The notes under the pieces: generated by a model | What the model was told of the DNA's origin: nothing | Databases searched by the model: none | Seen by the model: the letters and a program-made list of their open reading frames with translations, nothing else | Part shown: positions 36,249 to 42,851 of the stretch, piece by piece | How positions within the stretch are numbered: the first letter of the stretch is position 1 | How the letters are laid out: each line of letters begins with the position of its first letter | Position numbers and translations under genes: made by a program | From: JALCLA01 sp965653565 | GTDB taxonomy: Bacteria; Pseudomonadota; Gammaproteobacteria; Xanthomonadales; Xanthomonadaceae | Reading direction: 5' to 3' | Length of the DNA: 64,000 bases | Assembly (NCBI GenBank): GCA_965653565.1 | Contig: CBFHAI010000001.1 | Span: forward strand, 225,709 to 289,708

Positions 36249-36605
36249 TTACTGCTCTACCTCGGGCATCGGTAGGCACTCCATGATCTCAACGGAATCG
36301 CCGGGGAAAATGGAAAAGTGTGGGTGATTCTCGAACATTCTTGCTGCCGCCTCATGGGAAGGGGCTTGAACAATCGTATACGCCGTAATCTTGTTCTGAG
36401 TATCGAAAATCCCGTCGGGGGATGCACGCTTCTTTTTGCCGATAGGAGATCCCTGATTGACGATGGAGCCAATGTTTGCCGTTACCCAAGCTCCCCACGC
36501 TTCCATGCCACGTTGATCTCTCAGTTGGTCTTCATCTGTCGTTTGCTGAGCAGCCTTCTCGCGTGCTGATAAAGAACCGATGTAAATAGCCAAGAACTTT
36601 TTCAT
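36249..36605 (-). CDS. C31: YCII-related domain protein
   Basis: 118 residues: MKKFLAIYIGS at the start, a central GAWVTANIGSIVNQGSPIG, and HPHFSIFPGDSVEIMECLP at the end. This is the ferredoxin-like YCII/DGPF pattern. Function unknown; some relatives are enzymes or sigma-factor-linked proteins. The short attC suggests a different source from its neighbours. Confidence 0.75.
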   Translation of the reverse strand: MKKFLAIYIGSLSAREKAAQQTTDEDQLRDQRGMEAWGAWVTANIGSIVNQGSPIGKKKRASPDGIFDTQNKITAYTIVQAPSHEAAARMFENHPHFSIFPGDSVEIMECLPMPEVEQ

Positions 36606-36635
36606 CGACTAGTCCAAGGGTGCAGTGAAATGTAG

Positions 36636-36716
36636 CGAGAACCCGTCACGGCCACCGGAATGTACCGGAATGATTGTAGCCCGGCCCCGGCAGTCGGCCT
36701 GGACACATAGTTAGAG
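36636..36716 (-). other. attC of C30, degenerate on the crossover side
   Basis: The ORF-side box is normal (GTTAGAG), and the centre GATTGTAGCCCGG matches the same subtype as C33. The crossover-side box reads CGAGAAC, and the next bases depart from the usual GCCGTGTTAAGCC, so the stem is incomplete. It may recombine poorly. Confidence 0.75.
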
Positions 36717-36720
36717 CGCA

Positions 36721-37197
36721 TCACGCCCAGCCCTTGGACCTTGCGACCTCCGCCTCACGCTGCTTGCGCGTTCCCGCCTGGTTCTCGGCGTCGAGTTCCG
36801 CGTAGCGAGGATGCCGTGCGAAGTAGGGGCCGAGCCATTCTTCCTCGTGGGTGCGCGCCATGGTCCAAGCAAAATTGGAAGGAAAGACGACGTAGTCGAT
36901 CCAGGGACAACTCGACGGCCTCAGCGAGGTGAGAAACGCTTGCTTTCGATCATTTGATAGAACGACGAAGGCAATAGCTTCCTGGCTGTTGTACTGCGCC
37001 CACGCCTGATCTCTTGCGACATGTGGGTAGCGATCTGCGGCGAAGATGTGCCACAAGTACGCCTTTGCGTTTACACCTTGACGATTGGCGCCGTAGATCG
37101 CGAGCCACCGATCAGCAAACGCCGCTGCCTCGGCCTCGGAATAGTGAAGGATGATGGCGCCGGGCTCCACTCGGACTTCACGCCGCGATTTGGCCAC
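36721..37197 (-). CDS. C30: DUF4275-like protein
   Basis: 158 residues from GTG 37195-37197. Key parts are YLWHIFAADRYPHVARDQAW, WIDYVVFPSNFAWTMARTHE and WLGPYFARHP, matching the DUF4275 pattern as I remember it. Function unknown. A soluble protein with a charged C-terminal helix. Confidence 0.7.
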   Translation of the reverse strand: MAKSRREVRVEPGAIILHYSEAEAAAFADRWLAIYGANRQGVNAKAYLWHIFAADRYPHVARDQAWAQYNSQEAIAFVVLSNDRKQAFLTSLRPSSCPWIDYVVFPSNFAWTMARTHEEEWLGPYFARHPRYAELDAENQAGTRKQREAEVARSKGWA

Positions 37198-37204
37198 GAA
37201 TGCG

Positions 37205-37293
37205 CTCTAACGCCGTGTTAAGCCGCCGCTGCGCGCGGCGTGCGGATGAGCCAAGCATATCCTCCGCGGTCGGCTTGGACACATAAGTTAGGC
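37205..37293 (-). other. attC of C29
   Basis: Long attC, 89 bases, boxes CTCTAAC (within GCTCTAAC) and GTTAGGC. One extra A in ACATAAGTTAG lengthens the spacer next to the ORF-side box. Confidence 0.92.
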
Positions 37294-37294
37294 C

Positions 37295-37834
37295 TCAGAG
37301 CCGCATGCCCAGCCAGATAACGGCTTGCGTTGATGCGGAAACGATTGGGGTAAGGACTCGCGGCCAGAACCAGCCAGCTTGGGCCACGCCCAGCGACCTG
37401 TCGTGGTGATGCTGTTCTTCTGCAACGATGGAGGAAATCGCGTTGGTTGCCGAGGGGTCGCTCGCCGCGAGGGACGCGATTTGGTGCTCAAGATGGCGGA
37501 GCACCACACACTCCACGGCAACGGTGGTGGCAGCGATCGCGCTCGAGCCGAGCATACCCGTCGCCAAGCCAAGAACCAGCCCGCCCAGCCCGCACAGCCA
37601 GTAACTGCGACAACGAGGATGAGCGCGACGCTGAAGCTCGTCGGCGAACACTGCGCGATGCCGCAGCTCGTGAGTGCGGAATTCCCAAAGTTTTGAGACC
37701 AAATGCGGTGCCGTGAAGCGCGCAAAGAAGATCTGGCCGGTATAGATGTTCACAGCGCCATGCTCGCCGGCGTGATTGACCTTGAGAATGCGATTGCCAA
37801 GATCCGGAGCTATCGGCTGCGCAATCACTGCCAT
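37295..37834 (-). CDS. C29: Coq7-family di-iron protein
   Basis: 179 residues from ATG 37832-37834. The four-helix di-iron ligands of demethoxyubiquinone hydroxylase are all present: E24 in NHAGEHGAVNIYTGQ, E56 and H59 in THELRH, E108 in TVAVECVVLRH, then E140 and H143 in AEEQHHHD. Coq7 adds a hydroxyl in ubiquinone synthesis. Carriage by a cassette is unusual; a second Coq7 or another oxygenase role is possible. The frame also continues upstream into the attC. Confidence 0.85.
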   Translation of the reverse strand: MAVIAQPIAPDLGNRILKVNHAGEHGAVNIYTGQIFFARFTAPHLVSKLWEFRTHELRHRAVFADELQRRAHPRCRSYWLCGLGGLVLGLATGMLGSSAIAATTVAVECVVLRHLEHQIASLAASDPSATNAISSIVAEEQHHHDRSLGVAQAGWFWPRVLTPIVSASTQAVIWLGMRL

Positions 37835-37837
37835 GAG

Positions 37838-37925
37838 GCCGAACGCCATGTTAAGCCGCCGCTGCGCGCGGCGTGCGGATGAGCCAAGCATATCCTCCGC
37901 GGTCGGCTTGGATACATGGTTAGAC
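37838..37925 (-). other. attC of C28
   Basis: Long attC, 88 bases, boxes GCCGAAC and GTTAGAC. The crossover box has G where most sites have T before AAC. Confidence 0.9.
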
Positions 37926-37928
37926 AGC

Positions 37929-38354
37929 CTACCTCAGCGAATCGATCAATGGCTGACACCACTTTTCGGTTCTGGCGCGCCGGTAAAGCGTGCGAACCTT
38001 GGTGTCGTCAGTAAAGACATAGGAATACTCGTCTGGCTCCACTGCGACGAGCCTGGAGCAGAAGCGCTCACCAACGGGCATGACCTTGGGGTGCGACGTT
38101 TTGACAACAGTCTCGCATCGCGTATCTCCGTGATTCTCAGCGTGGAGCACCATAGCGAAACTGACGTCCGTATCAGGGACGGTGCCACACGAATCCATAT
38201 CGCCGTTGGCGTATGTTTCACCGTAGCCCCAGCAAGTACGTCCGCCATCGCGCGAACTGCACCAAACCCCAAGCATCTGGCTGTTGCTGTACGAAAGGGC
38301 TGGGGCTTCCTCACCAGCAAGCGCGAGTAGCGCAACGAGGACGGTAACGTGCAT
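37929..38354 (-). CDS. C28: secreted hypothetical protein
   Basis: 141 residues with a short signal peptide (MHVTVLVALLALAGEEAPA). The mature part has six cysteines (VWCSS, TCWGYGE, SCGTV, RCETV, FCSRL, WCQPL), suggesting disulfides in the periplasm. No family recognised. Confidence 0.7.
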   Translation of the reverse strand: MHVTVLVALLALAGEEAPALSYSNSQMLGVWCSSRDGGRTCWGYGETYANGDMDSCGTVPDTDVSFAMVLHAENHGDTRCETVVKTSHPKVMPVGERFCSRLVAVEPDEYSYVFTDDTKVRTLYRRARTEKWCQPLIDSLR

Positions 38355-38358
38355 GGCT

Positions 38359-38449
38359 GACTAACGCCGCGTTAAGCCGCTGCCGGCCGGCAGCAGTCCG
38401 ATTGATTGTAGCCCGTCCCCGGCAGTCGGCTTGGACACATAAATTAGAG
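38359..38449 (-). other. attC of C27 with altered ORF-side box
   Basis: Long attC of the GATTGTAGCCCGTCC subtype. The crossover box GACTAAC is normal, but the ORF-side box reads ATTAGAG instead of GTTAGAG, changing the most conserved base. Confidence 0.88.
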
Positions 38450-38863
38450 CGTGCCCTCCGGCTCCGTGCAAACCACAGCCGACTCGCGAAACCGCGACAG
38501 CCTTAGCCGCAAGCATTGCGATAGCCCCAGGCGACTCTCCCCGGAGCCGCCACCTGAAATGTCCGAATCGTAGAAGAGAGCCCAGTAGTTGCCGTGAGGG
38601 TCGAGCGCGGCGCCCTCCCAGACAAACGAGTCGGTGCCTTGGAGTTGAAACGCAACCCAAAAGGGTCTGCCCGCAGCCAGCGCAGCGCGGCCGCACGAAA
38701 CAGCAGCAGAGCGGCTTGTACGAAGCCGTACGGCCCCACAAAAAGAAGCTGAGTGGCCGACCAGTACCTCGAACTTAGCTCGGACGGGTGCCGGCGCATC
38801 AGCGGGTGCGGTAGCGCCCGTAACGGAGAAGATTGCGACTCTAAGCAGCGATATGGTGAGCAA
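38444..38863 (-). CDS. C27: hypothetical, probably exported protein
   Basis: 139 residues from a TTG at 38861-38863; the start is uncertain. The first about 20 residues are hydrophobic (MLTISLLRVAIFSVTGATA). WVAFQLQGTDSFVWEGAAL and NYWALFYDSD resemble a small beta fold. Family unknown. Confidence 0.6.
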   Translation of the reverse strand: MLTISLLRVAIFSVTGATAPADAPAPVRAKFEVLVGHSASFCGAVRLRTSRSAAVSCGRAALAAGRPFWVAFQLQGTDSFVWEGAALDPHGNYWALFYDSDISGGGSGESRLGLSQCLRLRLSRFRESAVVCTEPEGTL

Positions 38864-38864
38864 G

Positions 38865-38952
38865 GCCTAACGCCGTGTTAAGCCGCCGCTGCGCGCGGCG
38901 TGCGGATGAGCCAAGCATATCTTCAGCGGTCGGCTTGGACACTTAGTTAGAC
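38865..38952 (-). other. attC of C26
   Basis: Long attC, 88 bases, boxes GCCTAAC and GTTAGAC. Matches the dominant type. Confidence 0.93.
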
Positions 38953-38978
38953 GCTCGGCGCGCGACTGGGGCGCCACG

Positions 38979-39188
38979 TTACCAGCTAGTCGGAAACGAG
39001 CTATGCTGGCCGCCTAGAAGCAAGAGTTGCGTATGCCTGGACTCTAGCAAGACAGCGATTTCTCGTTCTGCGACTGCGCGCGTACTCTCGGATGACAACG
39101 CTACTCTGCGCTCTTCACGCAACGTCGCTTCGTATGCGGCAAGGCTTTGCTCTAGAGAAGTGCCCGGCGGAATCACGCGACCCTCCAC
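38979..39188 (-). CDS. C26: short hypothetical ORF
   Basis: 69 residues from GTG 39186-39188. The frame extends upstream (VVVAVSLDF, hydrophobic) without an ATG. The peptide is mostly helical (LEQSLAAYEATLREERRVAL). It may be a small or degraded exported protein. Low confidence in start and function. Confidence 0.45.
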   Translation of the reverse strand: MEGRVIPPGTSLEQSLAAYEATLREERRVALSSESTRAVAEREIAVLLESRHTQLLLLGGQHSSFPTSW

Positions 39189-39219
39189 GAAATCTAGCGA
39201 TACGGCTACAACGACTAGC

Positions 39220-39250
39220 GTCTAACGCCGCGTTAAGCCGCCACGGACCG
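39220..39250 (-). other. Half attC of C25
   Basis: Only the crossover half survives: box GTCTAAC (39220-39226) followed by GCCGCGTTAAGCCGCC. The central loop and the other half are missing, and the sequence runs straight into the C25 gene. A deletion removed the gene's 3' end and half of the site. Confidence 0.85.
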
Positions 39251-39451
39251 GCCCGAGATGCGGCACATTCTTGAGGCCGTTGTACTCCACCTTGCCGTTG
39301 GAGTGCACTGTCACCGAGTACTCGGGGCATGTTCCGTAGCAACCGCTGCGCTGCAGCGAGATGGACTGAAAGACTAGCTGTGCTCTCCACCAGCTTGCGC
39401 GGCCGACACGAAGCATCCGAGCAAGAGAAAGGGCAAACCGCACAAGCGCAT
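39222..39451 (-). pseudogene. C25: DUF6438-like exported protein, frameshifted and truncated
   Basis: An ATG at 39449-39451 opens a signal peptide (MRLCGLPFLLLGCFVSAAQA) that stops after five more residues. In the next frame the mature domain follows at once: FQSISLQRSGCYGTCPEYSV, then NGKVEYNG, the pattern of DUF6438. That frame runs into the half attC and ends GGLTRR. So there is one frameshift and a lost C-terminus. A sequencing error could explain the frameshift but not the half attC. Confidence 0.7.
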
Positions 39452-39459
39452 GATTCGCC

Positions 39460-39547
39460 CTCTACCGCCGTGCTAAGCCGCCGCTACGCGCGGCGTGCAG
39501 ACGCGCCAAGCATAGCCTCAGAGGCCGGCTTGGATACATAGTTAGAT
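39460..39547 (-). other. attC of C24 with mutated crossover triplet
   Basis: Long attC, 88 bases. The crossover box reads CTCTACC, so on the cassette strand the invariant GTT has become GGT. The ORF-side box GTTAGAT is normal. Probably a poor or dead recombination site. Confidence 0.85.
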
Positions 39548-39552
39548 GCGGA

Positions 39553-39865
39553 CTACAAGCCGCCATGGACCACGGCGCGATGAGTATGGTCATTCACCAA
39601 GACACTGAAGTGACCGGGCATCAGCGTGGCGTTCTTGGAGTAGTAAATCACGAACCACGTGCACTCGCCGGCGACAAGATCGAAGTGTGTTTTAGGCAGG
39701 TGCCACGCTGCCAGGTCAACTCCTTCATGAGTGGCGGACGCATTGGCAAAGGCGATTGCTTCATCGGCCGTCAGCCTGGCAGGGATGCTCACGCCGAGGT
39801 GCAGAGGAGCAGGCGGCAAGAAGTAGAGATGCGAGCAATGCGCCGACCATTTTCAGTCTTCCCAT
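39553..39865 (-). pseudogene. C24: lipoprotein with frameshift after the lipobox
   Basis: ATG 39863-39865 starts a lipoprotein leader (MGRLKMVGALLASLLLAAC, lipobox LAAC) whose frame stops 16 residues after the cysteine. The next frame, open over the same bases, continues with a plausible mature domain: ARLTADEAIAFANASA, FDLVAGECTWFVIYYSKN and PGHFSVLVNDHT. A single-base indel near 39815 would join them. The start of the second frame has no ATG. Either a pseudogene or a sequencing error. Confidence 0.6.
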
Positions 39866-39869
39866 GAGC

Positions 39870-39959
39870 ATCCAACGCCGTGTTAAGCCGCCGCTGCGCA
39901 GCAAGGGTGTGGATGAGCCAAGCATACCCTCAGCGGTCGGCTTGGACACACAGTTAGCG
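39870..39959 (-). other. attC of C23
   Basis: Long attC, 90 bases, boxes ATCCAAC and GTTAGCG. Dominant type with a GCAGCAAGGG loop variant. Confidence 0.9.
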
Positions 39960-40340
39960 CCCAGCCGCGCCCATGGCCTGCCGATCACGCGAATTTACGT
40001 TTCCGCCCAACATGCCGTCTTCGCCGAGCGAGAAGACAACGAACCTTTGAGGTCCGGGGACTCGATGATAGTAGATTGGGGTACCCCACGGATCGACCAG
40101 AGACTTTGCTCTTGAATAGGCGCCCGAGCCATCCGCAGGCTCCACCACCAGTTCCTCAAGGCTAAGCGGAAGAGCGCCCGAATCTTTCTCGAATTGTTCT
40201 ATGGCTGAGGCGAGTATGACAAGTTGAGCGCGCAACTGTTGTGATTTGCGGTCAGTGTGATCTGCCCCGCCAAGAACCTGGTTCACAACTGCCGCGGCTG
40301 CGAGCAGTAGCACCGCCACCAGGGCAAGTCTCTTCCACAT
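39954..40340 (-). CDS. C23: GspG-like pseudopilin-domain protein
   Basis: 128 residues. An N-terminal hydrophobic helix (LALVAVLLLAAAAVV) lacks the GFTLIE prepilin motif. The rest follows the GspG body: LASAIEQFEKDSGALPLSLE, LVDPWGTPIYYHRVPG and FSLGEDGMLGGN. It should sit anchored in the inner membrane with the domain in the periplasm. Interaction with the window's type II system is speculative. Confidence 0.8.
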   Translation of the reverse strand: MWKRLALVAVLLLAAAAVVNQVLGGADHTDRKSQQLRAQLVILASAIEQFEKDSGALPLSLEELVVEPADGSGAYSRAKSLVDPWGTPIYYHRVPGPQRFVVFSLGEDGMLGGNVNSRDRQAMGAAGR

Positions 40341-40343
40341 GGG

Positions 40344-40433
40344 CGCTAACGCCGTGTTAAGCCGCTGCCGGCTGACAGCGGTCGGAATGATTGTAGCCCG
40401 TCCCCGGCAGTCGGCTTGGACACGTAGTTAGGG
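40344..40433 (-). other. attC of C22
   Basis: Long attC, 90 bases, boxes CGCTAAC and GTTAGGG, of the GATTGTAGCCCGTCC subtype. Confidence 0.92.
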
Positions 40434-40733
40434 CGCCTTGCGCCGCCATTGAGTTAGCGAGCATGCCGCAAAGCAGGTCGTTGCGAGCGCAGCCCAAAGT
40501 ACCATCAGGTTCTGCCAAAACCGCGGGTTCGAGAACTGTGAAACAAACGTTGTCAGACCCTGCGTATCGATCTGATGCATCGCGATGCGATCAAGTGCCT
40601 TGTGATAAGGCATGTCCTTGAGCTCGTCCCAAGGGATGCCTGGCGGAAACTCCGGATCGAAGAAGCAGAGTGCGAAGGCGACTGGAAGTGCAACCAGCGC
40701 CGATGACAGAACCGCACGTTTCCGAAACGTCAT
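40428..40733 (-). CDS. C22: small membrane protein, paralogue of C21
   Basis: 101 residues with helices at both ends: RAVLSSALVALPVAFALCFF and LMVLWAALATTCFAACSLTQ, ending QWRRKAP. The next cassette, C21, encodes a protein with the same plan and near-identical ends. Function unknown. Confidence 0.75.
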   Translation of the reverse strand: MTFRKRAVLSSALVALPVAFALCFFDPEFPPGIPWDELKDMPYHKALDRIAMHQIDTQGLTTFVSQFSNPRFWQNLMVLWAALATTCFAACSLTQWRRKAP

Positions 40734-40737
40734 GAGC

Positions 40738-40828
40738 GCCCTAACGCCGTGTTAAGCCGCCGCTGGCCGGCGGAGATACAGATGAGCCAAGCATATCCCC
40801 AGCGGTCGGCTTGAACACATAGTTAGGG
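40738..40828 (-). other. attC of C21
   Basis: Long attC, about 91 bases, boxes GCCCTAAC and GTTAGGG; loop GGCCGGCGGAGATACAG differs from neighbours. Confidence 0.9.
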
Positions 40829-41113
40829 CACTTTGCGACGCCACTGAGTAAGCGCACACGCCGAAAAGCAAATGATCGCAAGCGCGGAGCCCGAGATTGC
40901 TACGCGGTGCCAGAACTGCGGATCAAGAAGAATACGGCCTATGCCGTACTGATCGATGAGCTCCGAGTCAGTACAGTCCCTGAGCCTGCCATTGGCATCA
41001 TCGCAGGTAATGCCGGCAACCATGATCTCGTGCGCATCGAAAAAGTGCACAGCAAACGCCACGAGGAACGCGACCAGCGTTGAGGAAAATACCGCACGTG
41101 TCCAATACGCCAT
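40823..41113 (-). CDS. C21: small membrane protein, paralogue of C22
   Basis: 96 residues: RAVFSSTLVAFLVAFAVHFF at the start and SGSALAIICFSACALTQWRR at the end, closely matching C22. The middle parts, probably periplasmic, share little. The pair probably arose by duplication and divergence or by capture of two members of one family. Confidence 0.75.
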   Translation of the reverse strand: MAYWTRAVFSSTLVAFLVAFAVHFFDAHEIMVAGITCDDANGRLRDCTDSELIDQYGIGRILLDPQFWHRVAISGSALAIICFSACALTQWRRKVP

Positions 41114-41118
41114 GAGTG

Positions 41119-41174
41119 GCCTAACGCCTGAGTTAAGCCGCGCCGAAGGCGTCGGCTTGAATGATTAGTTAGGC
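41119..41174 (-). other. attC of C20 (short type)
   Basis: Short attC, 56 bases, boxes GCCTAAC and GTTAGGC; stem GCCGCGCCGAAGGCGTCGGC. The shortest site in the array. Confidence 0.93.
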
Positions 41175-41645
41175 CGGCGACCGGTCACTTTCGTTGACCG
41201 TCCAAAATGTGCTGCCGGAGTGCGTGCGGTCCACGAACAGATGGTGGTTTCTCTGCTCAATGGCGTCAATTGCAGCAGCTGCATCTTCGACAGTCCTAGG
41301 ATCCTTGTGCTGGAGCAGAGCGTTAAGTGCGGGCAACGCAGCTGTACGTAAAGAGTAGGCGCAAAGCCCGCACGCTCGGTAGCGAACCATCGTAGATCTG
41401 TCGCCCAGCGCCGCCAGCCCCAACTGAAATGCGTCCTCACTATCCCGCGCATATCGAATGGCGTGGAAAACCAGCGACAACCGACCTTGCCAAGTCCTGG
41501 CCTTCGGATAGAAAGCAGCTAGATACGGAACGACGTCACGGCCGAGAGGCTTGAGTTGCAGCCAAGCAGCTTCCTCCTCCGAAGCAGAGGGGGTATCCAA
41601 AGCAGCCACCAAACGCTCAATGTCAGAGTCGCGCATAACGCTCAT
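41169..41645 (-). CDS. C20: HEAT-repeat-like protein
   Basis: 158 residues, all-helical, with repeat-like units (EEEAAWLQLKPLGRDVVPYL; DAFQLGLAALGDRSTMVRYR; ALPALNALLQHKDPRTVEDA). Such HEAT-like solenoids often bind other proteins. No specific function can be assigned. Confidence 0.65.
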   Translation of the reverse strand: MSVMRDSDIERLVAALDTPSASEEEAAWLQLKPLGRDVVPYLAAFYPKARTWQGRLSLVFHAIRYARDSEDAFQLGLAALGDRSTMVRYRACGLCAYSLRTAALPALNALLQHKDPRTVEDAAAAIDAIEQRNHHLFVDRTHSGSTFWTVNESDRSPA

Positions 41646-41649
41646 GCCG

Positions 41650-41737
41650 GCCTAACGCCGTGTTAAGCCGCCGCTGCGCGCGGCGTGCGGATGAGCCAAG
41701 CACATCCTCAGCGGTCGGCTTGGACACCTAGTTAGAG
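41650..41737 (-). other. attC of C19
   Basis: Long attC, 88 bases, boxes GCCTAAC and GTTAGAG. Dominant type. Confidence 0.93.
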
Positions 41738-41741
41738 TGCG

Positions 41742-42263
41742 TCAAAGAAGCTCTCCCTTCATCTCTTCTGGCACGAGCTCAGGATGCCGGCGCCAGATTG
41801 GGGAGTACAGGTGATCGCCCAGTGCCGAGATAAGATGGGCGACTGCTCGACGCACCTTCCTCGCCTCATCGTCTGGCTCTTGCGCTTCAGCCTTGCGGAG
41901 AACGGCGAAGAGCGCAGACTCAAACTCGCGGCCAACAGCTAGCGCTTCAGACGCGAGGTCTCCGCTCTTAAACAGGTTCTTAGGGCTTTCAGAGGTTTTG
42001 CGCGTGACCGCTGGCTGAGTTCCGTCGCCATCCTCAAGCACACAAAGCTCGACCACATCTCCCAGCGCCAACTCGATCTGTTGCCAAGATTGCGAGACGG
42101 TTTCCGTGTCGACAGAAGTATCATAACCCTCCACACGGAGGGTTCGCTTCTGCTCCGCCGATTTAGGGCGATTCGATAGATTCAAATGAGCGCTGAGATA
42201 CCCCGCTCCAGGCAACGACGCAACGTACTGCTCTTGCGAGTTCACAATTACACGGATGCGCAT
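41742..42263 (-). CDS. C19: hypothetical soluble protein
   Basis: 173 residues from ATG 42261-42263 (MRIRVIVNSQEQYVASLPGA). The N-terminal half appears beta-rich with DVVELCVLEDGDGT, and the C-terminal half is helical (FESALFAVLRKAEAQEPDDE). The frame continues upstream through the short attC of C18, but the ATG gives a sensible start. No family recognised. Confidence 0.65.
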   Translation of the reverse strand: MRIRVIVNSQEQYVASLPGAGYLSAHLNLSNRPKSAEQKRTLRVEGYDTSVDTETVSQSWQQIELALGDVVELCVLEDGDGTQPAVTRKTSESPKNLFKSGDLASEALAVGREFESALFAVLRKAEAQEPDDEARKVRRAVAHLISALGDHLYSPIWRRHPELVPEEMKGELL

Positions 42264-42271
42264 GATCAGCA

Positions 42272-42331
42272 CTCTAACGCCTGAATTAAGCCGAGCCGCG
42301 AAGCGGCTTCGGCTTGAATGAATTGTTAGGG
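42272..42331 (-). other. attC of C18 (short type)
   Basis: Short attC, 60 bases, boxes CTCTAAC and GTTAGGG. GAATTAAGCC and GGCTTGAATGAATT form the stem arms. Confidence 0.93.
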
Positions 42332-42366
42332 CCGCCGCTAGTGAATACGTAGCCCATTGTGCCTTG

Positions 42367-42777
42367 TTACAGGTTGAGCAGATGGATATGGCTGCGTAGC
42401 GGGTCAGAAGAGTGACACGCGGAAATAGACTCAAATAGAGCTATAGCCATTTCGCTGTGGTCAGGATCCAGATCTCTTTGATGAGGCTCGACGATCTCTC
42501 GGAATCGCCCCACTGAGATGTTTGCCTCTTTTGTGTAGGTGTACTGATCGTGCGAGATGTTCTTTAAGAGAGTACTGAAAATTTTGCGGATGCCGACATG
42601 ATTGGTGCCGGAAAATGTAAACGACCAAAGATCTCCGTTTGAATCAATTGCATGGTGGATCTTGTTGTCAATCAAGATGGAAGATCGAGTTTGCATGATG
42701 GTTCCGGCAAAGACCCCATCGAACTCTGTGAGTACGGATAGATTTTGCTGTTTAACTACAATTACCGGAGTCTTCAT
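42367..42777 (-). CDS. C18: hypothetical protein, AT-richer cassette
   Basis: 136 residues from ATG 42775-42777 (MKTPVIVVKQQNLSVL). WSFTFSGTNHVGIRKIF and VGRFREIVEPHQRDLDPDHS are the most distinctive parts. Base composition is visibly less GC-rich than the chromosome. Function unknown. Confidence 0.65.
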   Translation of the reverse strand: MKTPVIVVKQQNLSVLTEFDGVFAGTIMQTRSSILIDNKIHHAIDSNGDLWSFTFSGTNHVGIRKIFSTLLKNISHDQYTYTKEANISVGRFREIVEPHQRDLDPDHSEMAIALFESISACHSSDPLRSHIHLLNL

Positions 42778-42782
42778 TGCGG

Positions 42783-42842
42783 GCCTAACGCCTGAATTAA
42801 GCCGCACCGCGAAGCGGTGTCGGCTTGAATGAATTGTTAGAC
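42783..42842 (-). other. attC of C17 (short type)
   Basis: Short attC, 60 bases, boxes GCCTAAC and GTTAGAC; nearly the same as that of C18, differing mainly in the loop-proximal stem (CACCGCGAAGCGGTG). Confidence 0.93.
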
Positions 42843-42851
42843 CATGGGCGA

